Shown here: positions 56,849 through 64,000 of the stretch, piece by piece | Layout: each line of letters begins with the position of its first letter | Position numbering within the stretch: the first letter of the stretch is position 1 | From: an uncultured Anaerolineae bacterium | GTDB lineage: Bacteria > Chloroflexota > Anaerolineae > Aggregatilineales > Phototrophicaceae | Assembly (NCBI GenBank): GCA_934216615.1 | Contig: CAKQCB010000001.1 | Span: 248,001 to 312,000 of the forward strand | Direction of reading: 5' to 3' | Length of the DNA stretch: 64,000 bases | Notes under the pieces: model-generated | What the model saw: the letters and a program-made list of their open reading frames with translations, nothing else | Told to the model about the DNA's origin: nothing | The model's database searches: none | Program-made: the position numbers and the translations under genes

Positions 56849-58324
56849 TTAATCCTCAAAAGTCTCGGAATTCATTAAATACCGTGTTTGATATTTTAGC
56901 GCTTTTTTCCCTTCGATGGAAAGCCGACTTGTAGCTACGACCTTTTTTAGTTCTTCGCGCGCTGTATTTGCTAAATCCCCTTCACCAATTTCCAATAGAC
57001 GTGTAGAGAGATTGGCAAGGGTACGGGTTGCTGTTTCTATATCCCCATTCTCGAGCGCTTCTTGCGCGCGCTCTTGCATACGGTATAGGGTCAGCTTACC
57101 CAACGCATCCATGATCACTTGGGGCGGTTCTTCAACCGTCGGGTTTTCGCTCACATGGATGGATATATCACTATAAGCATACTGCCTTCTGAGATTACTG
57201 CTAAAAATCTCTGCTTGGGTGGCAACTCGTGCGATGCTTCGTTGACCCAAGGCAAGATTCCCAGGGAGTTCTAATTGAAACATCACAGAAATGTGACGGT
57301 TCTTCGGTAAACCACCGAGCGCCAATTGACGGGTATCCCCCGCGAGAGGTTGCAAACTGGGAGAGAGTCGAAACACATTTTCTAGGCGAATATCAGGGTC
57401 GGGTGCAATCGAAATTTGCACCCGTTCAGCAAAAAGGTCAGCGAGGCCATAAACATGGTTGTTCATGAAACGGCCGACTTCATCAAGACTACGAATGTAG
57501 CTTGATGTCCCGCCTGTGATGCCCACCAATTCATCTAAGAAAACATCATTCCACTCGGTGCCAATGCCTAAAGCGGAAATTCCAATCCCTTGTTTTGTGA
57601 CGTCTTTGGCTAAACTGAGACATTTCTTTTCATCACCGTAGGTATTGCCGTCTGTGATGAGGACAACATGGTTTACTAAACGGGGTGCAAGATATTTGCG
57701 ATTTTGCTGAATCCCCGCCTGAAGCCCATTGAAAATTTCTGTTCCGCCTGAAGCCGAGATCATGCTGATCTTCGCTTTTAGAGACGGCTTGTTTTGAACC
57801 GTATTGGCTTCAATGACCACTTCTTCATAATCATTAAAAGACACCACAGATAAGATGTCTTCAGGCTTCATTTTGTCAATAATTTGATGAGCTGCCGCTT
57901 TAACCCGTTCTAAGCGTGTTCCTGACATCGACTTGCTCTTGTCGAGGACGAGGGTGAGGTTCAAGCGAGACTGTTGTTGTTGTTCGTCAGCGTTGGGGTC
58001 AGCCATGATTTCACTGAGAATATACAACACTTGGGTTTCTGGGTAAACTTGAATCGTGCGTTTGCTGGGGATAGCGCGCATTTCATAACGATATTTAAAT
58101 TGGCGCGATTCTTGTGTTGCGAGCTTGTCGTAGCTTCGTCTTTTATCGGGGTCAATCAAAAGCTCGTATGCTTGCGTAATTTCTTGAAATTGTGTTTCTG
58201 CGCCTGCATGATGATTGGTATCCGGATGCAAACGACGCGCTACCCGTCGGTAGGCGTTCTTTATTTCTTCGGGTGTTACATCGGGTGATAAATTTAAGAT
58301 CTCATATGGATCAAATTCAATCAT
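56849..58324 (-). CDS. J-domain and VWA-domain fusion protein
   Basis: A 491-residue protein. Residues 1-68 are a J-domain with the HPD motif (RRLHPDTNHH). Residues about 120-300 are a von Willebrand A domain with a complete MIDAS (LDKSKSMSG, then SGGTEIF, and LITDGNTYGDE). The last 190 residues are beta-rich then helical. J-domains recruit DnaK-type chaperones; VWA domains bind proteins through a metal. The fusion could bring Hsp70 to a phosphorylation-controlled target. It lies between PP2C and FHA genes. No dnaK gene is in the window. Confidence 0.88.
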   Translation of the reverse strand: MIEFDPYEILNLSPDVTPEEIKNAYRRVARRLHPDTNHHAGAETQFQEITQAYELLIDPDKRRSYDKLATQESRQFKYRYEMRAIPSKRTIQVYPETQVLYILSEIMADPNADEQQQQSRLNLTLVLDKSKSMSGTRLERVKAAAHQIIDKMKPEDILSVVSFNDYEEVVIEANTVQNKPSLKAKISMISASGGTEIFNGLQAGIQQNRKYLAPRLVNHVVLITDGNTYGDEKKCLSLAKDVTKQGIGISALGIGTEWNDVFLDELVGITGGTSSYIRSLDEVGRFMNNHVYGLADLFAERVQISIAPDPDIRLENVFRLSPSLQPLAGDTRQLALGGLPKNRHISVMFQLELPGNLALGQRSIARVATQAEIFSSNLRRQYAYSDISIHVSENPTVEEPPQVIMDALGKLTLYRMQERAQEALENGDIETATRTLANLSTRLLEIGEGDLANTAREELKKVVATSRLSIEGKKALKYQTRYLMNSETFED

Positions 58325-58357
58325 AGGAGTATGCGGGATGTATAGTTAAGAAATTAG

Positions 58358-59428
58358 TTAAGCTAATTGTAGCACAATTGCTGTAATGTTATCTTGACCC
58401 CCATTGGCATTTGCCGCTGCAATTAAACGACGACAAGCCTCTTGGGCATCACTATATTCTGACACAATATCAACAATTTCTTGTTCAGAAATACTTCCCC
58501 ACAACCCGTCACTACATAATACAAGGTGACTTCTGCGTGGTAACCGTTTGGTTAAACTGTCTGCCTCAATCGAATCGTTTTGCCCTAATGCTTTATAAAG
58601 CATTGACTTTTGAGGGTGATTGGCCGCTTGTTCAGGTGTGATTTCATCCACCTCCAAAAGGCGCTGTGCAACGGAATGATCGCGCGTTAGTTTCTCAATA
58701 CTACGATTGTGAATGAGATAAATACGGCTGTCGCCCACATGCGCAATTTGGGCAAGACCGCCTAAAAGCACGACCGCGCTAATCGTTGTGCCACCGCCCG
58801 GCGCTTTGACCGAGATTTCATGATGCGCTTGCTGAATGGCATGGTCTAAATATTCGGATAGGGGCGTATCGTTGACGCGCTCATCATCGACGAGCAGGGG
58901 CGCGAAAAGTTTTTTGGTCAAAGAGGATGCGACAATTTGTACCGCAAGGTTGGATGCTTTTTCACCATTTTCATGCCCACCCATACCATCTGCAACGATG
59001 AAGATGCCAAAGTCAGGCATTTCGGCGATGCTTCGGGTAGAAGCGAGAAAGGCGAACGCGCTGTCTTGATTGTTGGGACGTACGCGACCGACATCGGTTA
59101 AGATGCCATACTGTGGATGACGACCGATTAGCTCTACAGGGATATCAAAGAGGTCTTGAGAAAGCGGGCGCGTCACCCCATCGGAAGGGGTGGGCATCGG
59201 TTCGCGCGGTGCTTCAATGATCACTTCTACATCTTGTATGAGGGGTTCAGCGATTTCTTCTTCCCCATCTGTCTCAGAATTATTGTGAAGTTCTTGTAGC
59301 GGCTTGGTGTGCAGTTCGCCCTCAGGGCTATCTGGAAGATCAATTTCTGGGTCTTGTGATGTCATAGTTGCATTCACTTCTTTTGATTTAAACATGCCGC
59401 TAAAGATGTTACGTAATTTATTGATCAT
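58358..59428 (-). CDS. PP2C-family Ser/Thr phosphatase
   Basis: A 356-residue protein with an acidic, probably disordered first 90 residues and a PP2C domain (about 105-355). The metal-binding aspartates are in VADGMGGHENG, CSDGLWG and QDNITAIVL, with the typical GRVRPNNQD and AHVGDSRIYLI. It removes phosphate from Ser/Thr of targets, most likely those of the kinase encoded 15 bases upstream. There is no membrane segment. Confidence 0.94.
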   Translation of the reverse strand: MINKLRNIFSGMFKSKEVNATMTSQDPEIDLPDSPEGELHTKPLQELHNNSETDGEEEIAEPLIQDVEVIIEAPREPMPTPSDGVTRPLSQDLFDIPVELIGRHPQYGILTDVGRVRPNNQDSAFAFLASTRSIAEMPDFGIFIVADGMGGHENGEKASNLAVQIVASSLTKKLFAPLLVDDERVNDTPLSEYLDHAIQQAHHEISVKAPGGGTTISAVVLLGGLAQIAHVGDSRIYLIHNRSIEKLTRDHSVAQRLLEVDEITPEQAANHPQKSMLYKALGQNDSIEADSLTKRLPRRSHLVLCSDGLWGSISEQEIVDIVSEYSDAQEACRRLIAAANANGGQDNITAIVLQLA

Positions 59429-59443
59429 GATGATTGGGCGAGG

Positions 59444-61420
59444 TTATTCTACGAAGGGCAAAGCATAAAGTTGCCCATCCATAGAGCCTACCAAGATTAA
59501 ATTGTTGGTGATGCGTGGTGCAGAAGTGATGCCTCCGCTGGTTTGGTAGCGCCAGCGTTCTTTGCCATTTTCGGCATCCAAAGCATATAAAATACCTTTT
59601 GTGTCACCAAAATAGACGACATCACGGTGGACGGTTGGCGAACCGACAATCGGGGTTTCACAGTTGAACTTCCATTTTTCTTTGGAGGTTTGTGAGTTGA
59701 TGGCGTAGAAGAAGCCGTCCGTAGAGCCGAAATAGATAAGGCCTTTACGCTCGGCAACTGATGAGAAGATCGGGCCGTTGGTGCGGAAGCGCCAAGAATT
59801 GAAGCCTGTGCTTGCATCGAGAGAATACACAAATCCATCGGTAGAAGCGATATAACAGATCGCCTCATCCATGTTGACATGGGGTGAAGCGGTCACCGCC
59901 TTTTTCGTGCGGTACGACCATTTGCGGTTTCCAGACAGACTTAACCCCACCACGTCACCGGATTCAGCCCCTACGATGACTAAATCATTGGTGACAAACG
60001 GGCGGGAACGTACAGGCGCAGACATATCGTATGCCCAAAGCATACGGCCATTGGAGGCGCTCAGCGCGTACACTTTGCCATCATCACTGCCGAAGAAAAT
60101 ATGATCATGGGCGAGACAGGGGGTTCCGCGAATACGACCCTTCGTATTGTGCGTCCAGCTCACACGGCCACTTCGGTAATCCACCGCATAAAACGTTTGA
60201 TCTTCTGATCCAAACAAAATGTGACGGTTGGAATCATCGACGATGGGGGACGATGCAATGCCCCCATGCGTTGGGAACTTCCATACTTGCGCGCCCGTTT
60301 CGAGTTTGATGGCCCAAACGTTGGTATCGTAAGAGCCGACAATCGCTAGGTCGCGGGTGTTGCTCGGGCTGCCTCGAATTTCATCTTCTGTTTTGAACGT
60401 CCATTGAGGCTGTATTTGTCCTTGGGATGCGTTTGCGTCGGCCCCGAAGAAATTTGTATCGTCTGCTTCCCCGCTCAAATTGGGTTTCACTTCCCCTTGA
60501 GCTAAAGGCGCGCCAGAAAGCTCAATCGGTTTGCCCCCGTTGGTAAGCTGGTGACGCAGGCTCTCCAGATCAAGTTTCATCATGGCACAGCTCTCATAGC
60601 GTTCAGCAGGGGTGAGGGCTAATGCTTTTTCGATGATGCGGATGAATTCATGCGGGACTTTCGGGTTAAAATCGCGAATCGGGCGATCATTGAAAGTTAA
60701 CGGCGGTTCTAAGCGCGGGTCTTTGCGCGTGAGCAAGTGATGAAGGGTTGCGCCCAAGCTGTAAATATCACTTTGGGGGGTCACTTGACCGCGATACTGT
60801 TCAGGCGCGGAATAACCTTCCGTGCCAATCATCGTATGCTTGATGCCCGTGCCCACAATCGCCTTCGCAATACCGAAGTCGATCAAGCGGATTTTACCGA
60901 GACTGTCCACCATCAAGTTTGAGGGTTTGATGTCGCGAAAGACAATAGGATCAGGTTTTTGACGGTGGAGATATTCTAAAACATCACAGAGATCAATCGA
61001 CCATTCAACAACTTTGTTGATGGGCAGTTCGCGCGTTTTAGACATCAGTAATTCAAGGTCGCTGCCGTTGATGTATTCCATCACCAGATAGGCGCGGTCA
61101 CTGTCGTCAAAGAAGTCGAAGATTTTTGGAATAGCAGGGTGATTTAACGTCGCTAAAATATTCGCTTCACGGCGAAACGTTTTGATCATTGAAAGACGCA
61201 TGGCGGTATCTGTCGAGACGGTTTGCATCTCTTTGATGGCAACCAGCTTGCGCACTTCCTGAAAAGTCATGTCGCGTGCTTGGTATACCGTCCCCATACC
61301 CCCACCGCCTAAAATCCCGACAATCCTATAGCGATTGCGTAATAGATAGTCGGACTTCAGCGTTCCTGCGCTTTGTTGGGTGTTATTTTCATTTCCACCA
61401 AATTGCGTGGTTTCAGACAT
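59444..61420 (-). CDS. Ser/Thr protein kinase with C-terminal eight-repeat PQQ-like propeller
   Basis: A 658-residue protein. The kinase domain (about residues 28-295) has ILGGGGMGTVYQA, VAIKEM, a catalytic loop FRDIKPSN (Phe for the usual His of HRD; Asp kept), and IDFGIAKA. Residues about 345-655 hold eight PQQ-like repeats of the form FGSxDGxxYAL...W, enough for a complete beta-propeller. No membrane helix separates the parts, so the propeller is cytoplasmic, unlike sensor kinases with external propellers. It heads the six-gene signalling operon. The propeller may bind a ligand or scaffold substrates. Confidence 0.94.
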   Translation of the reverse strand: MSETTQFGGNENNTQQSAGTLKSDYLLRNRYRIVGILGGGGMGTVYQARDMTFQEVRKLVAIKEMQTVSTDTAMRLSMIKTFRREANILATLNHPAIPKIFDFFDDSDRAYLVMEYINGSDLELLMSKTRELPINKVVEWSIDLCDVLEYLHRQKPDPIVFRDIKPSNLMVDSLGKIRLIDFGIAKAIVGTGIKHTMIGTEGYSAPEQYRGQVTPQSDIYSLGATLHHLLTRKDPRLEPPLTFNDRPIRDFNPKVPHEFIRIIEKALALTPAERYESCAMMKLDLESLRHQLTNGGKPIELSGAPLAQGEVKPNLSGEADDTNFFGADANASQGQIQPQWTFKTEDEIRGSPSNTRDLAIVGSYDTNVWAIKLETGAQVWKFPTHGGIASSPIVDDSNRHILFGSEDQTFYAVDYRSGRVSWTHNTKGRIRGTPCLAHDHIFFGSDDGKVYALSASNGRMLWAYDMSAPVRSRPFVTNDLVIVGAESGDVVGLSLSGNRKWSYRTKKAVTASPHVNMDEAICYIASTDGFVYSLDASTGFNSWRFRTNGPIFSSVAERKGLIYFGSTDGFFYAINSQTSKEKWKFNCETPIVGSPTVHRDVVYFGDTKGILYALDAENGKERWRYQTSGGITSAPRITNNLILVGSMDGQLYALPFVE

Positions 61421-61462
61421 TTGCGGTCAATATCCCATAAGACAAGAATAAAGTTGAATAAA

Positions 61463-61491
61463 TTGATAGATAGTGAGTATTTTTGTATTAT
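61463..61491 (+). promoter_or_regulatory. Probable promoter of the hemW-like gene
   Basis: TTGATA at 61463-61468, exactly 17 bases, then TATTAT at 61486-61491. Both hexamers are near consensus. The gene starts at 61620, leaving a leader of about 122 bases. The -10 overlaps the -10 of the divergent promoter. Confidence 0.55.
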
Positions 61492-61514
61492 AGTGTACCA
61501 AAGTGTTTCCGCAA
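61487..61514 (-). promoter_or_regulatory. Probable promoter of the kinase operon
   Basis: On the minus strand TTGCGG at 61514-61509, a 16-base spacer and a perfect TATAAT at 61492-61487. The kinase start at 61420 is about 60 bases downstream. Confidence 0.55.
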
Positions 61515-61619
61515 TTTAATTGTAGTGAAAAATTCCCTCAAAATCTTTTTTTTGCGAATTTCCACAGCTTTTGTGGCTTTCTTCCATCCAAATCAGTTTA
61601 GAGATGAGTTTATTGTATC

Positions 61620-62801
61620 ATGCAGTTCGTGTCTGAAAGTTTAGCAATTTATCTGCATATTCCTTTCTGTACAACAAAATGCTCTTATTGCGCATTTAAC
61701 ACCTATACCCACCTTGAAAATTGGATAGAGCCGTTTGTTAACGCAATGATCCGTGAAATTGAGTGGGTCGGCGCATCAAACCCTTATACGCAGGTTCCAA
61801 GCGTGTTTTATGGTGGTGGAACCCCCAGCTTATTGACGGTCGAGCAGTTTGAACGGTTGAACGCCGCCATTCGAGAGAATTTCCCCGTTAATGCCGATGC
61901 CGAGTGGACGTTAGAAGCCAACCCCAACGATTTACACTTTGAATATTTGCAGGGTTTGCGCGAAAAAGCAGGATTCAATCGCATCAGCATTGGGATGCAG
62001 ACGACGATGGCGAATGAATTGGTTTTATTTAACCGCCGTCACGACAATGACGCTGTAGCGCGAGCTGTGTTTGAGGCGCGTAGGGCAGGGTTTAACAACC
62101 TGAATCTTGATCTGATTTATGGGTTTCCTCACCAAACGCTTGAAACGTGGGAAAACACGCTTCAGCAGGCAGTTGTATTAAAACCCCAACATTTGTCGTT
62201 GTATGCGTTGGGGGTTGAGGAGGGAACCTCGATGAAAACATGGATTGAGCGCGGGCGTATTCCCGCCCCTGATGACGACCTCGCCGCAGATATGTACGAC
62301 CTTGCGACGGACTTCTTAGGCAAGCAAGGGTTTCATCAATATGAAATTAGCAATTGGGCACAAGACGGCTTTGAATGTCGTCATAACCTGCAATATTGGT
62401 GGAATGATCCTTATGTAGGTTTAGGGCCAGGCGCTCATGGTTTTGCCAGTGGAACACGCTATTCTGTGCTGCTATCCCCACAGCGTTATGTAAAAGGGTT
62501 ATTACAAAACGACCGTGAAAACCAACTGAAATTTCCGCGCACCCCTGTGACGGAAGAAGCCCATGATTTAGATCAAGATGATGAGATCATCGAAACGTTG
62601 TTGATGGGGCTGCGGTTGACTACCAGAGGGGTTTCTGTTGAGGGTTTTCGTCAGCGGTTTGGTTTGGATATGCTCGACTACCGCGAGGGGATGTTGAAAA
62701 AGCATATCCAAACAGGTTTACTGGAAGTGAACCATGACGTGGTTCGTTTAACTGAACAAGGGCGCTTGCTCAGCAATATCATCTTTCGCGATCTGGTTTA
62801 A
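61620..62801 (+). CDS. hemW: HemW-like radical SAM protein
   Basis: A 393-residue radical SAM protein. The cluster motif is IPFCTTKCSYCAF (CxxxCxxC) at residues about 16-23, followed by VFYGGGTPSLL, the RISIGMQTT segment and the C-terminal HemW domain. Some family members are haem chaperones rather than true coproporphyrinogen III dehydrogenases; the CxxxCxxCxF form fits HemW. No other haem genes are adjacent. Its 3' end overlaps the convergent polyprenyl synthase gene by 4 bases. Confidence 0.88.
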   Translation: MQFVSESLAIYLHIPFCTTKCSYCAFNTYTHLENWIEPFVNAMIREIEWVGASNPYTQVPSVFYGGGTPSLLTVEQFERLNAAIRENFPVNADAEWTLEANPNDLHFEYLQGLREKAGFNRISIGMQTTMANELVLFNRRHDNDAVARAVFEARRAGFNNLNLDLIYGFPHQTLETWENTLQQAVVLKPQHLSLYALGVEEGTSMKTWIERGRIPAPDDDLAADMYDLATDFLGKQGFHQYEISNWAQDGFECRHNLQYWWNDPYVGLGPGAHGFASGTRYSVLLSPQRYVKGLLQNDRENQLKFPRTPVTEEAHDLDQDDEIIETLLMGLRLTTRGVSVEGFRQRFGLDMLDYREGMLKKHIQTGLLEVNHDVVRLTEQGRLLSNIIFRDLV

Positions 62802-63814
62802 GCCTCGCGTTGTAACAAAGAGTTTGTCAACCGAAGTAAAACTTCAGCCTCCGCACCGCTTGGGTTCGCATTTTCAAGCGCTTGCATCGCTTGTTGATGA
62901 TAGCGTGTTTCAAGCTCAACGGCATGCTCTTGTGCGTTGACCGCGTTCAAGAGCTGAACGGTGCGGGTGACATCTGCATCAGAAAATTCAGGCTGTAGGT
63001 ATAAGGCTTTCAGGTCTGAGTTTTGTTCTAACCCATATAATACCGGCAGTGATTTTTTTCGCGAGATGATGTCTATTGCAGCGGATTTTCCGGTTTTTTC
63101 TGGGTCGCCCCAAATGCCGAGGATGTCATCACGGATTTGAAATGCGATGCCTAAATTGAGGCCGAATTCTGCAAAATGTCGCGCCCGTTGGGGGTCTTCA
63201 CTGCCGATCAGCGCGCCGATTTCGGTACAAGAAGCGACCAGCGCCGCTGTTTTACCTTTGACCATCGACACGTAATCTTCTGTAGAGATGATGGGTTGCG
63301 TTTCAAACCGCATATCCAGATGTTGACCGCGCGTTAATTCAAGGTTGTTCTCTGTAAACACCTCATAGACGCGCAAAATCGTCTCGGGTTTTAGACCTAG
63401 CGGTTGTAGGCGCGTCAACGCCCGATATGCCATGACGAATAAGGCATCCCCTAAATTAATCGCGTTGGCATTCCCCCAAATTTTCCATGCGGTAGGGCGG
63501 TTATGGCGGGTTTCACTTTGATCTTCTATATCATCATGAACCAATGAGAAGTTATGCAGAATTTCTATCCCTGCGGCGGCTGGAAGGGCTTTTTTCCAAT
63601 CCCCACCAACGGTGGCCGCGCTCAATAAGACCAACAGGGGGCGGATGCGTTTCCCCGCAGGCATGTGATAGGGGTTTCCAAGCTCGTCCACCCATCCAAA
63701 GGGATAGCTGAGCATGACATCAAAGAACGGTGCGGACGGCGCGCTGTTGATGACCGTTCTGAGTTCTTCATCAATCGCGGTGAGATATGTTTCAAAAAGT
63801 CTATTTTGGGACAA
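62798..63814 (-). CDS. Polyprenyl diphosphate synthase family protein
   Basis: A 338-residue trans-isoprenyl diphosphate synthase. The first Asp-rich motif is LVHDDIEDQSETRHNRPT; the second is FQIRDDILGIWGD, where the last Asp of DDxxD is Gly, as in many geranylgeranyl-type enzymes. GKRIRPLL and the KTAALVASCTEIG segment are also present. It elongates allylic diphosphates with IPP to a chain of unknown length. It follows the partial isopentenyl-diphosphate isomerase gene by 13 bases, so it shares the isoprenoid pathway. Confidence 0.92.
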   Translation of the reverse strand: MSQNRLFETYLTAIDEELRTVINSAPSAPFFDVMLSYPFGWVDELGNPYHMPAGKRIRPLLVLLSAATVGGDWKKALPAAAGIEILHNFSLVHDDIEDQSETRHNRPTAWKIWGNANAINLGDALFVMAYRALTRLQPLGLKPETILRVYEVFTENNLELTRGQHLDMRFETQPIISTEDYVSMVKGKTAALVASCTEIGALIGSEDPQRARHFAEFGLNLGIAFQIRDDILGIWGDPEKTGKSAAIDIISRKKSLPVLYGLEQNSDLKALYLQPEFSDADVTRTVQLLNAVNAQEHAVELETRYHQQAMQALENANPSGAEAEVLLRLTNSLLQREA

Positions 63815-63827
63815 GAGATTTCAGTCC

Positions 63828-64000
63828 TCAGTTTTGGATGAGTGGTGTGTTCTGTAAACTTGAAATGGAATTTGCGCCACTGCATAACATGGCGACCCGT
63901 AACTGCGTGATGAGTTCAGCGGCGAATTGATTGCTGGCTTCGACGGATTCATTGGCGGCTTTTAAGAATTCACCTGCAAGCCCGCCCAATGTGGCACCAA
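63828..64000 (-). CDS. fni: Type 2 isopentenyl-diphosphate delta-isomerase, C-terminal part
   Basis: An incomplete frame that runs off the window edge; only the last 57 residues are visible. They read LGGLAGEFLKAANES, then QFAAELITQLRVAMLCSGA and SSLQNTPLI before the stop, which fits the C-terminus of FMN-dependent type 2 isomerases. That enzyme interconverts isopentenyl and dimethylallyl diphosphate, the substrates of the adjacent polyprenyl synthase. The call rests on a short tail and the neighbour. Confidence 0.7.
   Translation of the reverse strand, partial: GATLGGLAGEFLKAANESVEASNQFAAELITQLRVAMLCSGANSISSLQNTPLIQN

Overview
The window reads as chromosomal DNA of a free-living bacterium, most likely a member of the Chloroflexota (Anaerolineae-like). 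That placement is an inference from gene style: secreted LysM and Thr/Pro-linker proteins, cytoplasmic FHA, PP2C and Ser/Thr kinase signalling, a lone Roadblock protein, flavin-dependent ThyX instead of ThyA, and many GTG/TTG starts. No rRNA, tRNA, CRISPR array, insertion sequence or prophage was recognised. Genes are densely packed on both strands, and several convergent pairs share a symmetric hairpin terminator.

Layout. 1-4.4 kb: an orphan histidine kinase, a Cys-rich hypothetical protein, and a DinG-family helicase carrying both an exonuclease domain and an Fe-S type cysteine set. 4.5-7.5 kb: a duplicated PstS-like binding protein and a truncated haemoglobin. 7.4-10.1 kb: yebC-ruvC-ruvA-thyX. 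10.3-12.3 kb: a membrane-anchored FecR-like protein and a membrane zinc-ribbon protein. 12.4-17.7 kb: eno-pyk, then cysteine desulfurase and mnmA, a tRNA thiolation pair. 17.7-21 kb: a beta-sandwich protein, a membrane-tethered JAMM peptidase and an A24 prepilin peptidase, then an ACT-domain protein with a SerK/SbnI-like protein. 21.4-25.1 kb: Nudix hydrolase, small membrane proteins, sucCD and a DUF503 protein. 25.4-28.9 kb: a LysM, DUF192, LysM-M23 cell-surface cluster.

29-34.5 kb is the most accessory-looking part. It holds a multi-histidine membrane protein, a secreted WD40 propeller, and a large beta-helix/metallopeptidase gene that appears split by a frameshift and shortened at its 5' end. 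34.5-42.7 kb is housekeeping: tdk; rplU-rpmA-rpmE with L31 fused to an RNA polymerase alpha-CTD-like domain; ruvB-DUF2905-queA; upp; a WecA/MraY-type transferase; tpiA. 42.8-46.4 kb: pgk, gap and yvcK, so gap, pgk, tpiA, eno and pyk all lie in this window. 46.6-52.4 kb: DUF1461 protein, a membrane/spermidine-synthase-like protein, GNAT, MoxR-DUF58 and Roadblock. 52.5-55.2 kb: pyrG and an adenosine-deaminase relative that has lost its metal-binding residues.

55.3-61.4 kb is the best candidate for an interesting system. It is a six-gene minus-strand operon: Ser/Thr kinase with an intracellular eight-repeat propeller, PP2C phosphatase, J-domain/VWA fusion, zinc-ribbon FHA protein, a small beta protein and an OmpR-type regulator. 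Its promoter appears to share its -10 region with a divergent promoter for the hemW-like gene. The window ends in isoprenoid genes: a polyprenyl synthase and the 3' end of a type 2 isopentenyl-diphosphate isomerase.
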